DNA of 64,000 bases from Tigriopus japonicus (taxonomy: Eukaryota > Arthropoda > Copepoda > Harpacticoida > Harpacticidae): the NCBI GenBank assembly GCA_010645155.1, contig JAAGOF010000046.1:764921-828920 (forward strand), written 5' to 3'. The notes under the pieces are model-generated. The model did not search any database, was not told where the DNA came from, and saw nothing but the letters and a program-made list of their open reading frames with translations. A program made the translations under genes and the position numbers. Shown piece by piece: positions 29,201 through 39,628 of this stretch. Every line of letters starts with the position of its first letter. Position 1 is the stretch's first letter.

Positions 29201-32200
29201 CAAAAGATAATGGTGGAAGCGAACTGACCAGTTACATCATTGAAAAAAAGGACATGCATCATGGAGGAGGATGGGTTCCTGCCGTCAACTATGTGGATCC
29301 CCATTGCTTGGTTGCTACTGTTCCACGTCTGATGGAAGGGACTGAATATCAATTCAGGGTCTTTGCCGTGAATGCCCAAGGGCGAGGTCTTCCTCTTGTT
29401 GGGGATCCAGTAACCCCAAGAGCTGATGAGGATGTTCCCGGCAAACCTGGCCGTCCCACAGCTCTAGACGCCGATTACACCTTCATCAAGGTCACTTGGA
29501 GACCACCTGCGAGTAATGGAGGCTCTCCAATCACTGGATATGATGTGGAAAGGCGTGATCTCCTTGGAGGAGGTTGGGTTCGAGTCACAACAAGGCCCAT
29601 TGGACGAACAGAATACCATGACACTGATGTGGAGGCCAATCGCCAATATGAGTACAAGGTCAGAGCTCACAACAAAGTGGGACCTGGACCTCACTCTGAT
29701 CCATCCATTCCCATTACGGCTAAACCAATGAAGGCACCACCTAAGCTGAATCTGGACGTTCTCAACCGAAGGGTCCGCGTTCGTGCTGGTGAGAGAATTC
29801 ATGTTGAAATTCCATTTGAGGGTGCTCCAACTCCTACCGTGGAATGGACCAAGGAAGGCAAGAGAGTTGTCACCAACCGATTCAACTCAGATGTCTTCAG
29901 CGATTTGATTCTCTTTGAGATTGACAACTCAAACAGGCTCGACAGTGGCAAATACAAGGTGACTGCTCAAAATGAATTTGGAAGCGATTCAGGTTACCTC
30001 CACGTCACAGTTGTTGATCGACCTGATCCACCTGTTGGACCCGTGGTCTACACTAACATCGACCGAGATACAATCAAATTGCAATGGAATGTACCCGAGG
30101 ATGATGGTGGATGTGACATCACAGGCTACACAATTGAGAAAACTGAGTATGGTTCTAACGATTGGATTTCGTGCCCTGGCTATGCCACCAATTGTGCTTA
30201 CACAGCCAGAGGCCTGGTTGAAGGACGAAAATACCGCTTCAGAATTCGGGCTGAAAACGCCATTGGCGTGTCTGATGCCTTGGAAGGCAAGCATATTGAA
30301 GCTCGGTCTCCGTATGATCCTCCTGGTCCACCGGGACAACCGCAGGTGACTGCATACACTCCCAGTACAGCCAGTATCAAATGGACCCCTCCCACCGAAA
30401 CCGGAGGTCGGGAAATCATTGGCTACTACATCGAGAAACGAGAAATTGGATCGGATTGGACCAGAGTCAACAACTATCCTTGCCCTACTCTTCACTACAC
30501 AGTTCCTGGACTTCGAGATGGAGGCAGATACGAGTTCAGGGTAATTGCCGTGAATGAGGCAGGACCTGGACAACCCTCCAAACCATCAGACCCAATTACA
30601 GCTGGAAAGCAGAAATTCAGACCAGATCCTCCAGAGGGTCTTCTTCCCGATCGTGTTACCAAGTCGGAAGTGTTCCTCTCCTGGCGACCTCCCCGTAATG
30701 ATGGAGGAAGCAAGATCATTGGCTACATTATTGAGCAACGCCATAAGAGCGAAAAGGAGTTCAGGGAACTGAACACAATTCCTCATCCCCATCTCTCATA
30801 CACTTGCACTCGACTCACTGAACATGAAGAATATTGCTTCAGAGTATCAGCCGTGAATGAGGTTGGACGAAGTGAGCCTTGCAAGGCTACGGATTTCGTG
30901 ACCATTGGTGAGCAAGCCAATCGACCCAAGATTGACCTAAGCTGCGTCAAAGACATCCGAGTTCGGGCTGGAGACGATTTCTCGGTTAATATCAATTACG
31001 TTGGTTTCCCTAAGCCAACCGCCGAGTTCAAGAAGGACGATATTTTATTGTCCAATGACTCCCGAGTCCACATTCAAGTAACGGAAGAGTTTGTGTCCAT
31101 TATTGTCACTTCCTCTGTTCGAGAGGATGCCGGTCAATACCGATTGAGATTGACCAACGATGCTGGATACGATACTGCTACATTCAGAGTGACAGTCCTT
31201 GATCGACCAGACAAACCGAGAAACATCTATGCTTCGGACTTTGCTGGTGAAGCCCTTACCCTAAACTGGAGTGCGCCTTTGGAAGATGGTGGAAGCCCCA
31301 TCACAAATTATATCATTGAGAAGAGTGAGCGGGGTTCAGGGTTGTGGCAAAAAGTTAGCAGTTATTGCACCAGCACTCACGTCAGAGTAAGGAATCTCAA
31401 AGTGAACACTGATTATGACTTCCGAGTCTACGCGGAGAATCACTACGGAGTCTCAGAGCCTGGACAGAATGAGGACATTATCAAGGCTAAACATCCCTTT
31501 GATCCTCCTGGTCCTCCCAGCAAACCTGTTGAGCTCTCTACTACTACTGATTCCATTACAATCCAATGGAATCCTCCAAGGAACGATGGTGGATCAGCCG
31601 TAACTGGCTACGTCGTTGAGAAAAGAAAGACAGCTCAGAATTGGTCTCATGCCTGTCATTCAACGATCACTGACCTAACTTTGCGTGTCTCTGGTTTGGA
31701 GGAAAATGAGGAATACGAATTCCGAGTGGCAGCTGTCAACATTGTTGGCCAAGGGAATTGGAGCCCGGCATCAGATCCTATCCGATGTGGAGCTAGTAAA
31801 TGTGCCCCCAAGATCACCAGTGACATCACTTTGCGAGATATCGTGGTCATTGCCGGCAACGACTTGAGTGTCACAGTTCCATTCATAGCAACTCCTCAAC
31901 CAACAGCCAAGTGGAGCATTGATGGACAACCAGTGGTCGGAGATGAGCGCATTTCCACTCAAATCAACCAACATGAAGCTTACTTTTACAACAAGAAAGC
32001 CAAACGATCTGACACTGGAATGTATAACATTCAACTCACGAACAGCGAAGGATCTGATCAAGCTGCATGCAAGGTTTTGGTTGTGGATAGACCATCTCGA
32101 CCAAACAAACCAGTGGAAGCTTATGATATTACTCCAGAGACGTGTACTCTTTCTTGGAGACCGCCAACTGATGATGGAGGATCTCCAATCACCAACTATG

Positions 32201-35200
32201 TGGTGGAGAAGTTTGACGTGGCTGGTGGTTATTGGACCAAGATCTCCTCATTTGTTCGAGGAACCACCTACGAGGTCCTTGGTTTGGAGCCGAACAAGAA
32301 GTACAACTTCAGAGTTCGGGCTGAGAATCAGTACGGCCTCTCAGATGGAACAGAAATGGATGAGCCCATCACAGCCAAGTTCCCTTTCCGAGTGCCAGAT
32401 TCTCCGGGTAAACCCAAGGTCAGTCAAGAATCCACAACCGCTCTCAATCTTGTTTGGGACAGACCCAGCTCTGATGGCGGCAGCAAGATCCAAGGCTACA
32501 AGATTGAGTATAGAGAGGTCACTGAAGAGCACTGGGTTCTTTGCACTACATCTCTGGTTCGTAGTCAAACCTTCACGATGAACAACTTGGTGACTGGCTG
32601 CGAATATGAGTTCAGAGTCAAGGCGACTAATGCTGCAGGTGATAGCCGACCTTCTATGCCAAGCCAACAATTCCATCTCAAGGGCAAAGGAAATCCACCG
32701 GGTCCACCTGGATCTCCCATTGTCACTCGGGTTGGCAAATCATATGTGGATCTCAAGTGGAGTCCTCCTGCTTACGATGGGGGAGCCAGAATCTTGGGCT
32801 ACATTATTGAGAAGAAAGAAGTGGGCTCATCCGTTTGGGATCGAGTCAATGATTATAATCTTCCTGATGTGGAATACACTGTCAGTGATCTCACAGAAGG
32901 TCGTGAGTACCAGTTCAGGATTCGTGCTGTCAACTCAACAGGACAAAGCGACCCTTGTCCAGCGACAAACCCAGTCAGGGTTGGTGATTTGGATGATGGA
33001 GAGTCTCCTGATTTCATTCGATTCCTCCACAATACTGGTGCAGGATTGGGCAAGACTGTGAAACTTGAATGTGAAGCCTCTGGAAGACCAGCCCCCAAGG
33101 CCAAATGGATGAAGAATGGCAGAGAAATCACTGAACACCCCGGCCGAGTGATAATGGAAGAGAACAATGGAGTCTTCACTCTGACGATCACTGAGCTTTG
33201 GGAGATCGATGAGGGAGAATACACCTGTCAAGCCTACAATCATCATGGATATTCCAATACCAATTGCCGGCTCAAGGTTGGTGCACCACCAAAGATTGAA
33301 TATCTTCCCTCTGAATTACATTATCCTGAGGGAGACAATTCGAAGATCAAGGTGAAATGGTCCGGCGATCTACCATTCAATGTTGAAGTCTTCCGAAATG
33401 GAAAGCTGATCACTGAATCCAGCCAATTCAAGATGAGCATCTTTGATGAGTTCCTGATCATTTTCATGAGGGAGATCTCTCTCGATTTCGCTGGTCAATA
33501 TACCATCAAGGTCTCCAACGAAAGTGGCAGCGCTGAAGGCTCCTTCAACATGTACGTTTCTGGCCTTCCTGGAGCTCCAATTGGTCCTCTGGAAGTGTCG
33601 GAGATTTCCAGCCACACGTGCAATCTCTCTTGGAATGTTCCCGAACACGATGGTGGCTCCAAGATCACAAACTACATCGTGGAAAGAAGAGACTTCCAGA
33701 GCCAGCAATGGATTACAATTTCAAGCTTCTGCAAAACCACGAGCTTCAGCGTTCAAGGTTTGACTGAAAACCAGGAGTACTATTTCCGAGTGTTGGCAGC
33801 CAACGCCAATGGCCATGGTCCTCCTTTAGTTGGAATCAATCCTGTTCGAGCTAAACCTCCATACGATGTTCCTGGACCACCTGGAACCCCAAATGTGCTT
33901 TCAGTCGGAGGGGACTTTGTGAATCTTTCATGGGAGAAACCCGAACATGATGGAGGTTCCAAAATTAAGGGTTACTGGATTGAAAAGAGAGAAGCTGGTT
34001 ACAATTTGTGGCAGCGAGTTAACACCTACATCCAGTCTACTACCCAGATCAACATAACCAACCTCATTGAAGGTCGACAATATGAGTTCCGTGTCATGGC
34101 TGAAAACGAAGCAGGTTTGAGTCTGCCCTCAAGCAATTCCTCATCCGTTGTCGTCAAAGATCCCGAGGAACCTCAACCACCAGAAATCATCCAACCATTG
34201 AAGAATCTCAATTGTGTGGAAAACAAGAGCGCTCGATTTGCGACCAGAATTACGGGCTACCCCAAACCCAAGGTCACTTGGTTGAAAGGAGCCCGAGAGC
34301 TCTTTGACAGCGCCAAGCATGAAATCATTGTCACCGGCAATTTATACGAGCTCGTTGTTAAGGGAGTTTACGGTGAAGACGAGGATACATACACTGCTAG
34401 AGCTGTAAATAACGGTGGAACCAAGTCAACAAAGGCCGATCTAAAGATCAAGACAGCTCCAAAACTGAGCGTTCCACCACGATTCAGAGGTTCGGCCTTC
34501 TTTGACAAAGGAGAAAATGGTGTCATCAAGATCCCATTCACTGGAAATCCCAAACCTACCATTACTTGGACCAAGGATGGCGAAAGAATTGAATCAGGAG
34601 CCCGATACCAAGTCAAGACCGAGGAACGACATGCCATTCTCACCATCATGGACGTGTCGAAAGCCGACAGTGGATCATACACGATCACAGCTGAAAATGA
34701 ATTGGGTCAAGATTTTGCTTTGATTCCCGTCCAAGTGAGTGATCGACCCGATCCTCCTCGCTTCCCCATTTGTGGACAGATTGGCGCTGATTCTTTGGTG
34801 GTGGAATGGCAACCTCCGGCATGGGATGGTGGATCAGCCATCACCAATTACATCGTTGAGAAGCAAGAACTCCCAATGACGGCTTGGACAAGATGCGGTC
34901 ACACTCGTTTCAACCTGTTCCCCGTGACCGATCTAACCCCTGGACACGAATATCGATTCCGAATCTTTGCTCAAAATGTCCATGGTCAAAGCAATGCTAG
35001 TGAAGAGTCGGGTATTGTGACCACTCTGGGCGCCGTTCAGAAGAAACAACCCAAAACCAAATACGAAAGTAAGTTTTGGTTGGGTCGTCAAAGCCGTCGT
35101 CGATTATTTTCAAACACATTCTCTCGTTTCAGTTGATCCAGCCACCGGCAAAAAGATCCGCGGACAAAAGTGCGAGGTCAAAGACTACGACCAATTCGTG

Positions 35201-38200
35201 TTCGATATCTACTCGAAATACATTCCTCAACCCGTGGACATCAAGACGAGAGATTCGGTGTATGATCATTACGATATCTTGGAAGAAATTGGAACTGGTG
35301 CCTTTGGCGTTGTACATCGATGTCGAGAGATTCGCAGCGGCCATGTCTATGCTGCCAAGTTCATTCCCATCTCTCATGCCATGGAGAAGGCCTTAATTCG
35401 AAAGGAGATTGATATCATGAACCATCTGCATCACTGCAAATTGATCAACCTGCATGACGCCTATGAAGACGAAGATGAGATGGTTCTCATCTTTGAGTTG
35501 TAAGTACCGTTCCATTGCCGTACTCATAATTTCCAGTTGGGATGAAAACTACTGGTAAGCTGGGCGCTGTACATTCACAGATCATTTTTCCGTGTTCGTT
35601 CACACCATAAAATTGCGCTTTCGTTTTGTCTACTGTATGTCTTAAACCATTGCCAAGAGACCCTGGAACGGTTTTCTGACTGACCATGGCTATTCATTGA
35701 TGTTTTTTTCTTTCCTTTCTTTCACTGCAACTTGGCTTTACAGTCGTTTTTTTAAAAGGAAGCTGACATTTTCACATCATATTGCTAACACAAATGCTTG
35801 TCTCACACTCCCCACCTCGTTCGTTTTCAGTGTGTCCGGAGAGAGTTTAATGTCCCGCATCTCTTCTAGTTTGTCGGGCGGTGAACTCTTTGAACAGATC
35901 ACCTCCGAAGGGTACGTCATGTCTGAGGCCGAAGTTATTAATTATATGCGGCAGATTTGTGAGGGTGTCAAGCACATGCATGAAAGGAACATCATTCATT
36001 TGGGTAGGTTTGGATTTTGTTCCCCTTGAAAAAACAGGCGTTTTATTTTTTCCCATCCCTCATTGCCCAGATATCAAACCCGAGAATGTGATGTGCCAGA
36101 CGTCAAAGAGCACCAATATCAAGATCATTGACTTTGGCTTGGCTACCAAATTAGACCCCAACGAATTGGTCAAGATCTCCACGGGCACAGCAGAATTTGC
36201 CGCACCCGAGATTGTGGAACGAGAACCCGTTGGTTTCTACACCGATATGTGGTCCATTGGAGTGCTCTCCTATGTTCTTTTGTCGGGATTGTCTCCATTT
36301 GCTGGAGCTACGGATATTGAGACTCTCAAGAATGTGAAGAACTGCGATTGGGTGTTTGACGAAGAGGCTTTTAAGAACGTGAGTGAAGAAGGTCGGGATT
36401 TCATCCGTAGACTTTTGGTTCGTCAAAAGGAACAAAGAATGTCTGCCCATGAATGTCTTCAACACGCATGGCTCACTGGCGATCATTCTCACAAGACCTT
36501 GGAAATCGCTCGACAGAGGTTCTTTGCCATTCGAGACAAGATTCGGCAGAAATACGCCAATTGGAACGATTTCAAGCTCCCAATGGGTCGATTGTCCGAG
36601 TACAGTTCCTTGCGCAAACTTCAAATGGAGAAATACCGAATCCAAGAGGTTCTTGTGGACCGAAAATGCGCCGCTCCCCGCTTCGTCATCAAGCCCATTT
36701 CGACATTTGCCATCGAGGGTCACAGTGCGCGATTTACGTGTCGCATCATTTCCATGTCAACTTGCACGGTGTCCTGGTATCATAACAATTCCGAACTTCG
36801 CCAGAGCGTCAAGTACATGAAACGGTACAGTGGCGACGATTACACCTTCATTATCAACCGAACCAAGTTGTCGGATCGTGGCGAATTCATCATTCGCGCT
36901 GAAAACAGCTTTGGCGTGACGGAGGAAATTGTGTTCCTCAATGTTCAAGCCGCTCCCAAAGATATTTCCCGGTACACGCCCGAACCATTGCCCGTGAGAA
37001 AACGCGAACCAAGAAAGATCAAGCTCTACAAAGAGGAGAGAAACACCGCCCCAATGTTCACATTCCACCTTCGACCTCGTGTCATTCAGGAAGGCCAAAC
37101 TTGCAAACTTTTGGCTTGCCTCACTGGAACACCTCATCCTTCGGTGAGTTATAAAGCCATTTAAAGCTTAGAAATGTTTACGGGGCCAAAGAATTTAACT
37201 TTATTCTTTATGATAGAGGGATGGAAAGTTCAAAAAAATCTACAAGGACGCCCTTTCTTTCTTTGGATTCCATTTTTGAGCTGATTAACGTCGTTTAGCT
37301 TAAAAGTTGCATCTTTTAACACCTACATGATCATGCTTGTCCAAATTGACGGCAGAATGCAACAGTAAGAAATAAATCGTTAATTTGGAATCAACTTTGG
37401 AATTGCAATCATTTGGAACCCAATCAAGCTTTTGATCATAATATTTGGGAGCGTACAGATCAATCCATGTTTGAACATAACTTTACCTGCCTTTCAACTC
37501 TCTTGCAGATCAAATGGATGAAGGGTGGAAAGGAACTCGATCCATCCAAATACCCAATTACCCATACTGATGGTGTTATCACGATTGAGATCATCAATGC
37601 TCAACCTGGAGACTCCGGGAAGTACAAATGCGTTGCCACCAACGAAAAGGGTTCGGATGCCTCAGATTGTGTGGTTATCGTGGAAGGTATTGAACAAGTC
37701 AAAAGTAGGTTCACCACCTGTATTAACATACATATTTGATATGCACTAGGTACCAATATGAGCGACGAGCAAAGAAACATGTCGGACCACATCTTATACT
37801 CAGGTAAAGCTTCACTAGATCAGTTTTGAATTGGACCACTTGAAATGTGTTCTGTATTTTCGCCACTCTCCACAGATCACAGTTATCTGAGTAGGCTCTA
37901 AGAGCTTCTTCTCAAGAAAAGATTCCTGCTCATCCCCATTCCCACACCCTCAAATTTCCTTTAACATTGCATTTTAATGAGTAGTTAAGTTTTTAAAGAA
38001 AGCAAAGAAAAAAAGAAAAGAAAGAGAGAAAAACCATTCACACCAAATCCCTGCCACCAAAATTCCTGTTCCATCGAACATTTCTGTAAGTGAATAACGA
38101 CATGTCACTATAGTAGAACCAACTTGGGACAAGAAATTGATCACTCACCAATCATTGCAAATACTGTGTAATGAACATACTGTACGTCACTTAACAAATT

Positions 38201-39628
38201 GCATTTTGGGCAAGGTGCGGACCACACATTTTTCGTCTAAGAACCGCTACGCTAGAATAAACTTCCATAACTAAAGTCAAAGCGATTTTTTTCGTTGTTT
38301 CTTCAATTATTGTACACTACCTCTCCTTAAAACAATTAATGTCCAAACCATAATCACCCCAAGCTTATGAGAAATTAGATCGAGACCAATCGTTACCCGA
38401 GCTAATCCCAACGTCCGTCTTCTTCCCACAACCAAACCATTTTCCTTTGATTCTGTTCTAAGTACACGCCAATTACAAAAGCCCAATAACTCTTCCAGAT
38501 AAGCGATTCGTGGACCATTCTCAACGAGTGGTCAATCCTCCACCACCAACGGTCTCACCCAAGGCAGTTGAAGATGCATTGAACAATGACAAAAAGAAAA
38601 AGAACAAAGCCTACCGACGCAATGATTCGACAGCCAGCGGGGGTTCCAGATCTCGAAGTGCCACCAAAGAATTGGCCTTGCCCCCGGACGATTCGTTGAT
38701 GTGTCCTCCCAGTTTCATAAAGGGACTCAATCCTGAGGTATCTGGAAACGACGGTGAGCGATTCGTGCTCCAAGTCCAAGTTAAGGGTGATCCCGATCCT
38801 CAAGTCACCTGGTCCAAGGATGGCAAACCATTGATCTCCAGCAGCATTTTGGAGGTCAAAACCAAGAACGGCGTATCGACCGTCACCATCAACGAACTCT
38901 TCCCTGAAGACGTTGGGCGTTATACTTGTAAAGCGACCAACTCAAAGGGAAGTGTCGAGACCTCAAGCAAGGTTTCGGTCAATGCTGTTGCAAAGAGAGC
39001 CATCAATGGCAAGGCCAATGGGCACGTGTCTTCAGCGGCTGCGTCCCCAGCTCCCTCAGTTCATACCCATATTGCCTCATCCGTAGTGAAAGACGGGGAA
39101 CCAGTGGTCTTGGAATGCACTATCGCCGGCGATTCCCGATTCGATGTGGTCTGGCTCCACAACGAAAAGGAGATCAAGCCGAGCAAGGACTTCCAATACA
39201 AGACCATCGGCAACAAACACCGCCTCGAGATCCAAGAAATCTTCCCTGAGGACGCTGGAACGTACACTTGTGAGGCTTTCAATGACGTGGGCGAATGTTA
39301 CTCCTCGTGTACCTTGGAGGTGGAAGTGCCCGGCGAAGAGATCCCTGGACCCCGCTTCAAAACTTATCCCCGATCAGCCACTGTCGCCAAGAATGGCAGT
39401 GCTACTTTCACCCTGGAAACCCTCTCACCCCCAAAGACCATTGCGTGGATGAAGGACGGCAAGGAGATCAAAGAGATCCCTCTCAAGATAAAGATCTCCA
39501 ACGCCAAAACGAAAATGACCCTGGATGTGATGGACTGTAGTGCGGCCGATGCAGGCCAATATGCGGTCCTTGTGACGAACGATAAAGGCGAGAGCAAAGC
39601 TGCTTTCTCCCTCAATGTGAACGTGTGA
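39..39628 (+). CDS. bt: Projectin (bent/twitchin family), 5'-truncated by window
   Basis: Giant sarcomeric protein linking myosin filaments to the Z-disc in invertebrate striated muscle. I placed 53 exons by GT/AG signals and matching phases; they join without frame conflict into 27,780 coding bases ending at TGA 39626-39628. The domain order is PEVK-like region, six Ig (one degenerate), (Fn3-Fn3-Ig) core, kinase, five Ig. Totals in the window are 39 Fn3 and 31 Ig. Insect projectin is known to have 39 Fn3 and 39 Ig with eight N-terminal Ig before the PEVK, so the missing start should lie upstream; base 39 follows an acceptor AG and is not a start codon. Twitchin is the alternative name for the same family; the PEVK segment and module order favour projectin. 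A few splice choices (exons at 1087, 7739 and 11832) are uncertain. The sub-regions are described in separate entries. Confidence 0.93.
462..527 (+). other. 66-nt in-frame intron in projectin
   Basis: A GTACGT donor and a pyrimidine-rich CACACAG acceptor bound 66 nt that contain no in-frame stop. The reading frame is therefore open whether the intron is removed or retained. I treat it as an intron because the retained sequence (hydrophobic and aromatic, with Cys) is unlike the flanking PEVK composition. Confidence 0.7.
672..1086 (+). other. Projectin intron, 415 nt
   Basis: Intron between PEVK exons 2 and 3, with a GTAAGT donor at 672 and acceptor ATATCAG ending at 1086. I see no other feature in it. 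Confidence 0.8.
5243..7423 (+). other. Long projectin intron (2.18 kb)
   Basis: Separates the two blocks of PEVK exons; donor GTACAA at 5243 and acceptor AACTAG ending at 7423. It contains a short GTAG/GTGG simple repeat at about 5527-5566 and a small palindromic run of GTAC/CAGTAC words near 6294-6312. Open frames inside it on both strands lack coding character and usable splice partners. I see nothing else I can support. Confidence 0.65.
5527..5566. repeat. GTAG-type microsatellite
   Basis: Imperfect tandem tetranucleotide run of GTAG/GTGG words within the long projectin intron. Confidence 0.6.
7424..10507 (+). CDS. bt: Projectin PEVK-like region, exons 16-23
   Basis: Exons: 7424-7570, 7739-8368 (end uncertain, could reach about 8470), 8558-8605, 8856-9121, 9222-9642, 9833-9904, 10156-10194 and 10430-10507. 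They join in frame to the block before 5243 and to the Ig exon at 11007. Composition is still low-complexity (a Gln-rich stretch at about 7467-7500, Ser and Lys rich) with further LKP words (VVLKP, HELKP). A TPW word occurs twice: DTVTPWGVVLKP, and EVGTPWFAWRTL just past the chosen end at 8368. The pair 8856-9121/9222-9642 differs: it is joined in phase 2 and encodes a more ordered-looking block with Cys, Trp and Tyr (for example NVKVTDQMCGVASAI). The exon at 9833 has two RRxS sites (RRMS, RRPS). Function is inferred as elastic or regulatory linker. Confidence 0.78.
10508..11006 (+). other. Projectin intron, 499 nt
   Basis: Phase-0 intron joining the last PEVK cassette exon to the first Ig exon after the PEVK; donor GTATAC at 10508, acceptor GACAG ending at 11006. 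Nothing else recognised. Confidence 0.75.
11007..13062 (+). CDS. bt: Projectin Ig domain plus Ser/Arg-rich linker, exons 24-30
   Basis: Exons: 11007-11151, 11217-11281, 11351-11525, 11591-11730, 11832-11966 (acceptor weak), 12218-12307 and 12970-13062. The first three encode an Ig domain (from GEPGPPRIVEIQ to DEAEFMLFVS). Exon 11591 encodes DSGMDFRAMLKKKKYAKW followed by an acidic stretch, a segment I know from twitchin and myosin-binding protein C relatives. The next three small phase-0 exons encode a disordered linker with one basophilic-kinase consensus each: QRRASG (11931-11942), SRRSSV (12257-12268) and SRRTSL (12996-13007). In molluscan twitchin a linker between Ig domains is phosphorylated by PKA to release catch tension; an equivalent role here is only a hypothesis. 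Exon 11832 stays open to 12059, so its end is not certain. Confidence 0.8.
12308..12969 (+). other. Projectin intron, 662 nt
   Basis: AT-rich intron between linker exons 29 and 30; donor GTCTGG at 12308, acceptor TTATAG ending at 12969. No additional feature seen. Confidence 0.7.
13063..13457 (+). other. Projectin intron, 395 nt
   Basis: Intron between the linker and the next Ig exon; donor GTTTGA at 13063, acceptor TTTGCAG ending at 13457. No additional feature seen. Confidence 0.7.
13458..15497 (+). CDS. bt: Projectin Ig domains 2-6 after the PEVK, exons 31-35
   Basis: Exons: 13458-13583, 13646-13796, 13956-14252, 14492-15121 and 15291-15497. They encode four recognisable I-set Ig domains, each with the buried Trp or its equivalent and a D-x-G-x-Y-x-C type turn (for example MSDMGKYACE and FEDAGLYKCR). 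A shorter fifth ends in RDMCGQYTVVMSND. That last one lacks obvious A and B strands and follows a charged linker, so I call it degenerate. With the Ig at 11007 this makes six, the number found between PEVK and core in insect projectin. Exon boundaries here change to phase 1, as is usual for Ig and Fn3 domain exons. Confidence 0.88.
15561..20772 (+). CDS. bt: Projectin core, first four Fn3-Fn3 pairs and three Ig, exons 36-46
   Basis: Exons: 15561-15866, 15930-16213, 16278-16444, 16524-17275, 17379-17587, 17651-17881, 17951-18107, 19305-19622, 19697-19999, 20059-20343 and 20467-20772. The order is Fn3-Fn3-Ig-Fn3-Fn3-Ig-Fn3-Fn3-Ig-Fn3-Fn3, leading into the Ig that opens the next exon. Fn3 signatures repeat clearly: PP.P..., a W in strand B (IQWKKPDDNGGSPLTHY), and a YKFRVRAxN-type F strand. 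Repeats of this kind bind along the myosin filament in titin-like proteins. Introns are mostly 61-124 nt, and most exons correspond to whole or half domains. Confidence 0.92.
18108..19304 (+). other. Projectin intron, 1.2 kb
   Basis: Intron between two Fn3 exons; donor GTGAGT at 18108, acceptor TTTTAG ending at 19304. AT-rich, with no open frame of coding character and no repeat that I can name. Confidence 0.75.
20834..35068 (+). CDS. bt: Projectin giant core exon (14,235 bp, 31 Fn3 and 17 Ig)
   Basis: A single exon between the acceptor TTTTCAG (ending 20833) and the donor GTAAGT (35069), phase 1 at both ends, about 4,745 residues with no stop. Ten Ig-Fn3-Fn3 modules come first. They are followed by Ig-Fn3-Fn3-Fn3, Ig-Fn3-Fn3, Ig-Fn3-Fn3-Fn3, Ig-Ig-Fn3-Fn3 and Ig-Ig-Fn3. 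The irregular end matches the known layout just before the kinase in projectin and twitchin. Typical words are PPKIDRTNL at Ig starts, DDGGSPITHYxxEK in Fn3 C strands and YxFRVxAVNxxGES in Fn3 F-G. The domains form the thick-filament-associated part of the molecule. The vertebrate titin A-band likewise lies in one exon of about 17 kb. Confidence 0.95.
35133..37143 (+). CDS. bt: Projectin titin-like protein kinase, regulatory tail and next Ig
   Basis: Exons: 35133-35499, 35870-36003 and 36071-37143. The kinase starts near 35262 (YDILEEIGTGAFGVVH, Gly-rich loop). It has YAAKF (VAIK lysine), HLDIKPEN (catalytic loop, HLD in place of HRD as in twitchin), DFGLA (metal-binding DFG) and AAPE (APE motif). 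It ends near 36475, so all catalytic residues are present and the enzyme should be active. A basic tail (YSSLRKLQMEKYRIQEV) follows and corresponds to the autoinhibitory segment of twitchin. An Ig domain then runs from about 36673 to 36945. In twitchin the tail blocks the active site and is thought to be relieved by calcium-binding proteins or stretch. The last part of this exon starts the second C-terminal Ig. Confidence 0.94.
35500..35869 (+). other. Intron within the kinase domain
   Basis: Joins phase 2 (GAG TT) to TTT GTC at 35870, giving FEFLSGGELF across the junction as in twitchin. A second acceptor-like TTTTCAG at 35824-35830 leads to stops in the required frame and is not used by this model. 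Confidence 0.85.
37051..39628 (+). CDS. bt: Projectin C-terminal Ig domains 2-5 and linkers
   Basis: Exons: end of 36071-37143, then 37509-37704, 37750-37803 and 38499-39628. They encode the second C-terminal Ig (split by the intron at 37144), an 18-residue linker exon (NMSDEQRNMSDHILYS region) and a basic/proline linker. Three more Ig follow at about 38702-38988, 39055-39330 and 39346-39625. With the Ig after the kinase this makes five, as in insect projectin. The stop codon is TGA at 39626. The linker exon at 37750 is short and phase 1-1, so it could be skipped without changing frame. Confidence 0.9.
37144..37508 (+). other. Projectin intron, 365 nt
   Basis: Splits the second C-terminal Ig; donor GTGAGT at 37144, acceptor CTTGCAG ending at 37508. 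Nothing else recognised. Confidence 0.8.
37804..38498 (+). other. Projectin intron, 695 nt
   Basis: Donor GTAAAG at 37804, acceptor CTTCCAG ending at 38498. It includes a purine-only A/G-rich tract at about 37995-38034. No coding signal. Confidence 0.75.

Noticed and set aside
35831..35869. Alternative upstream start of the second kinase exon
   Set aside because: From the acceptor at 35830 the frame needed to join the previous exon runs into a stop; the acceptor at 35869 restores the conserved FEFLSGGELF.
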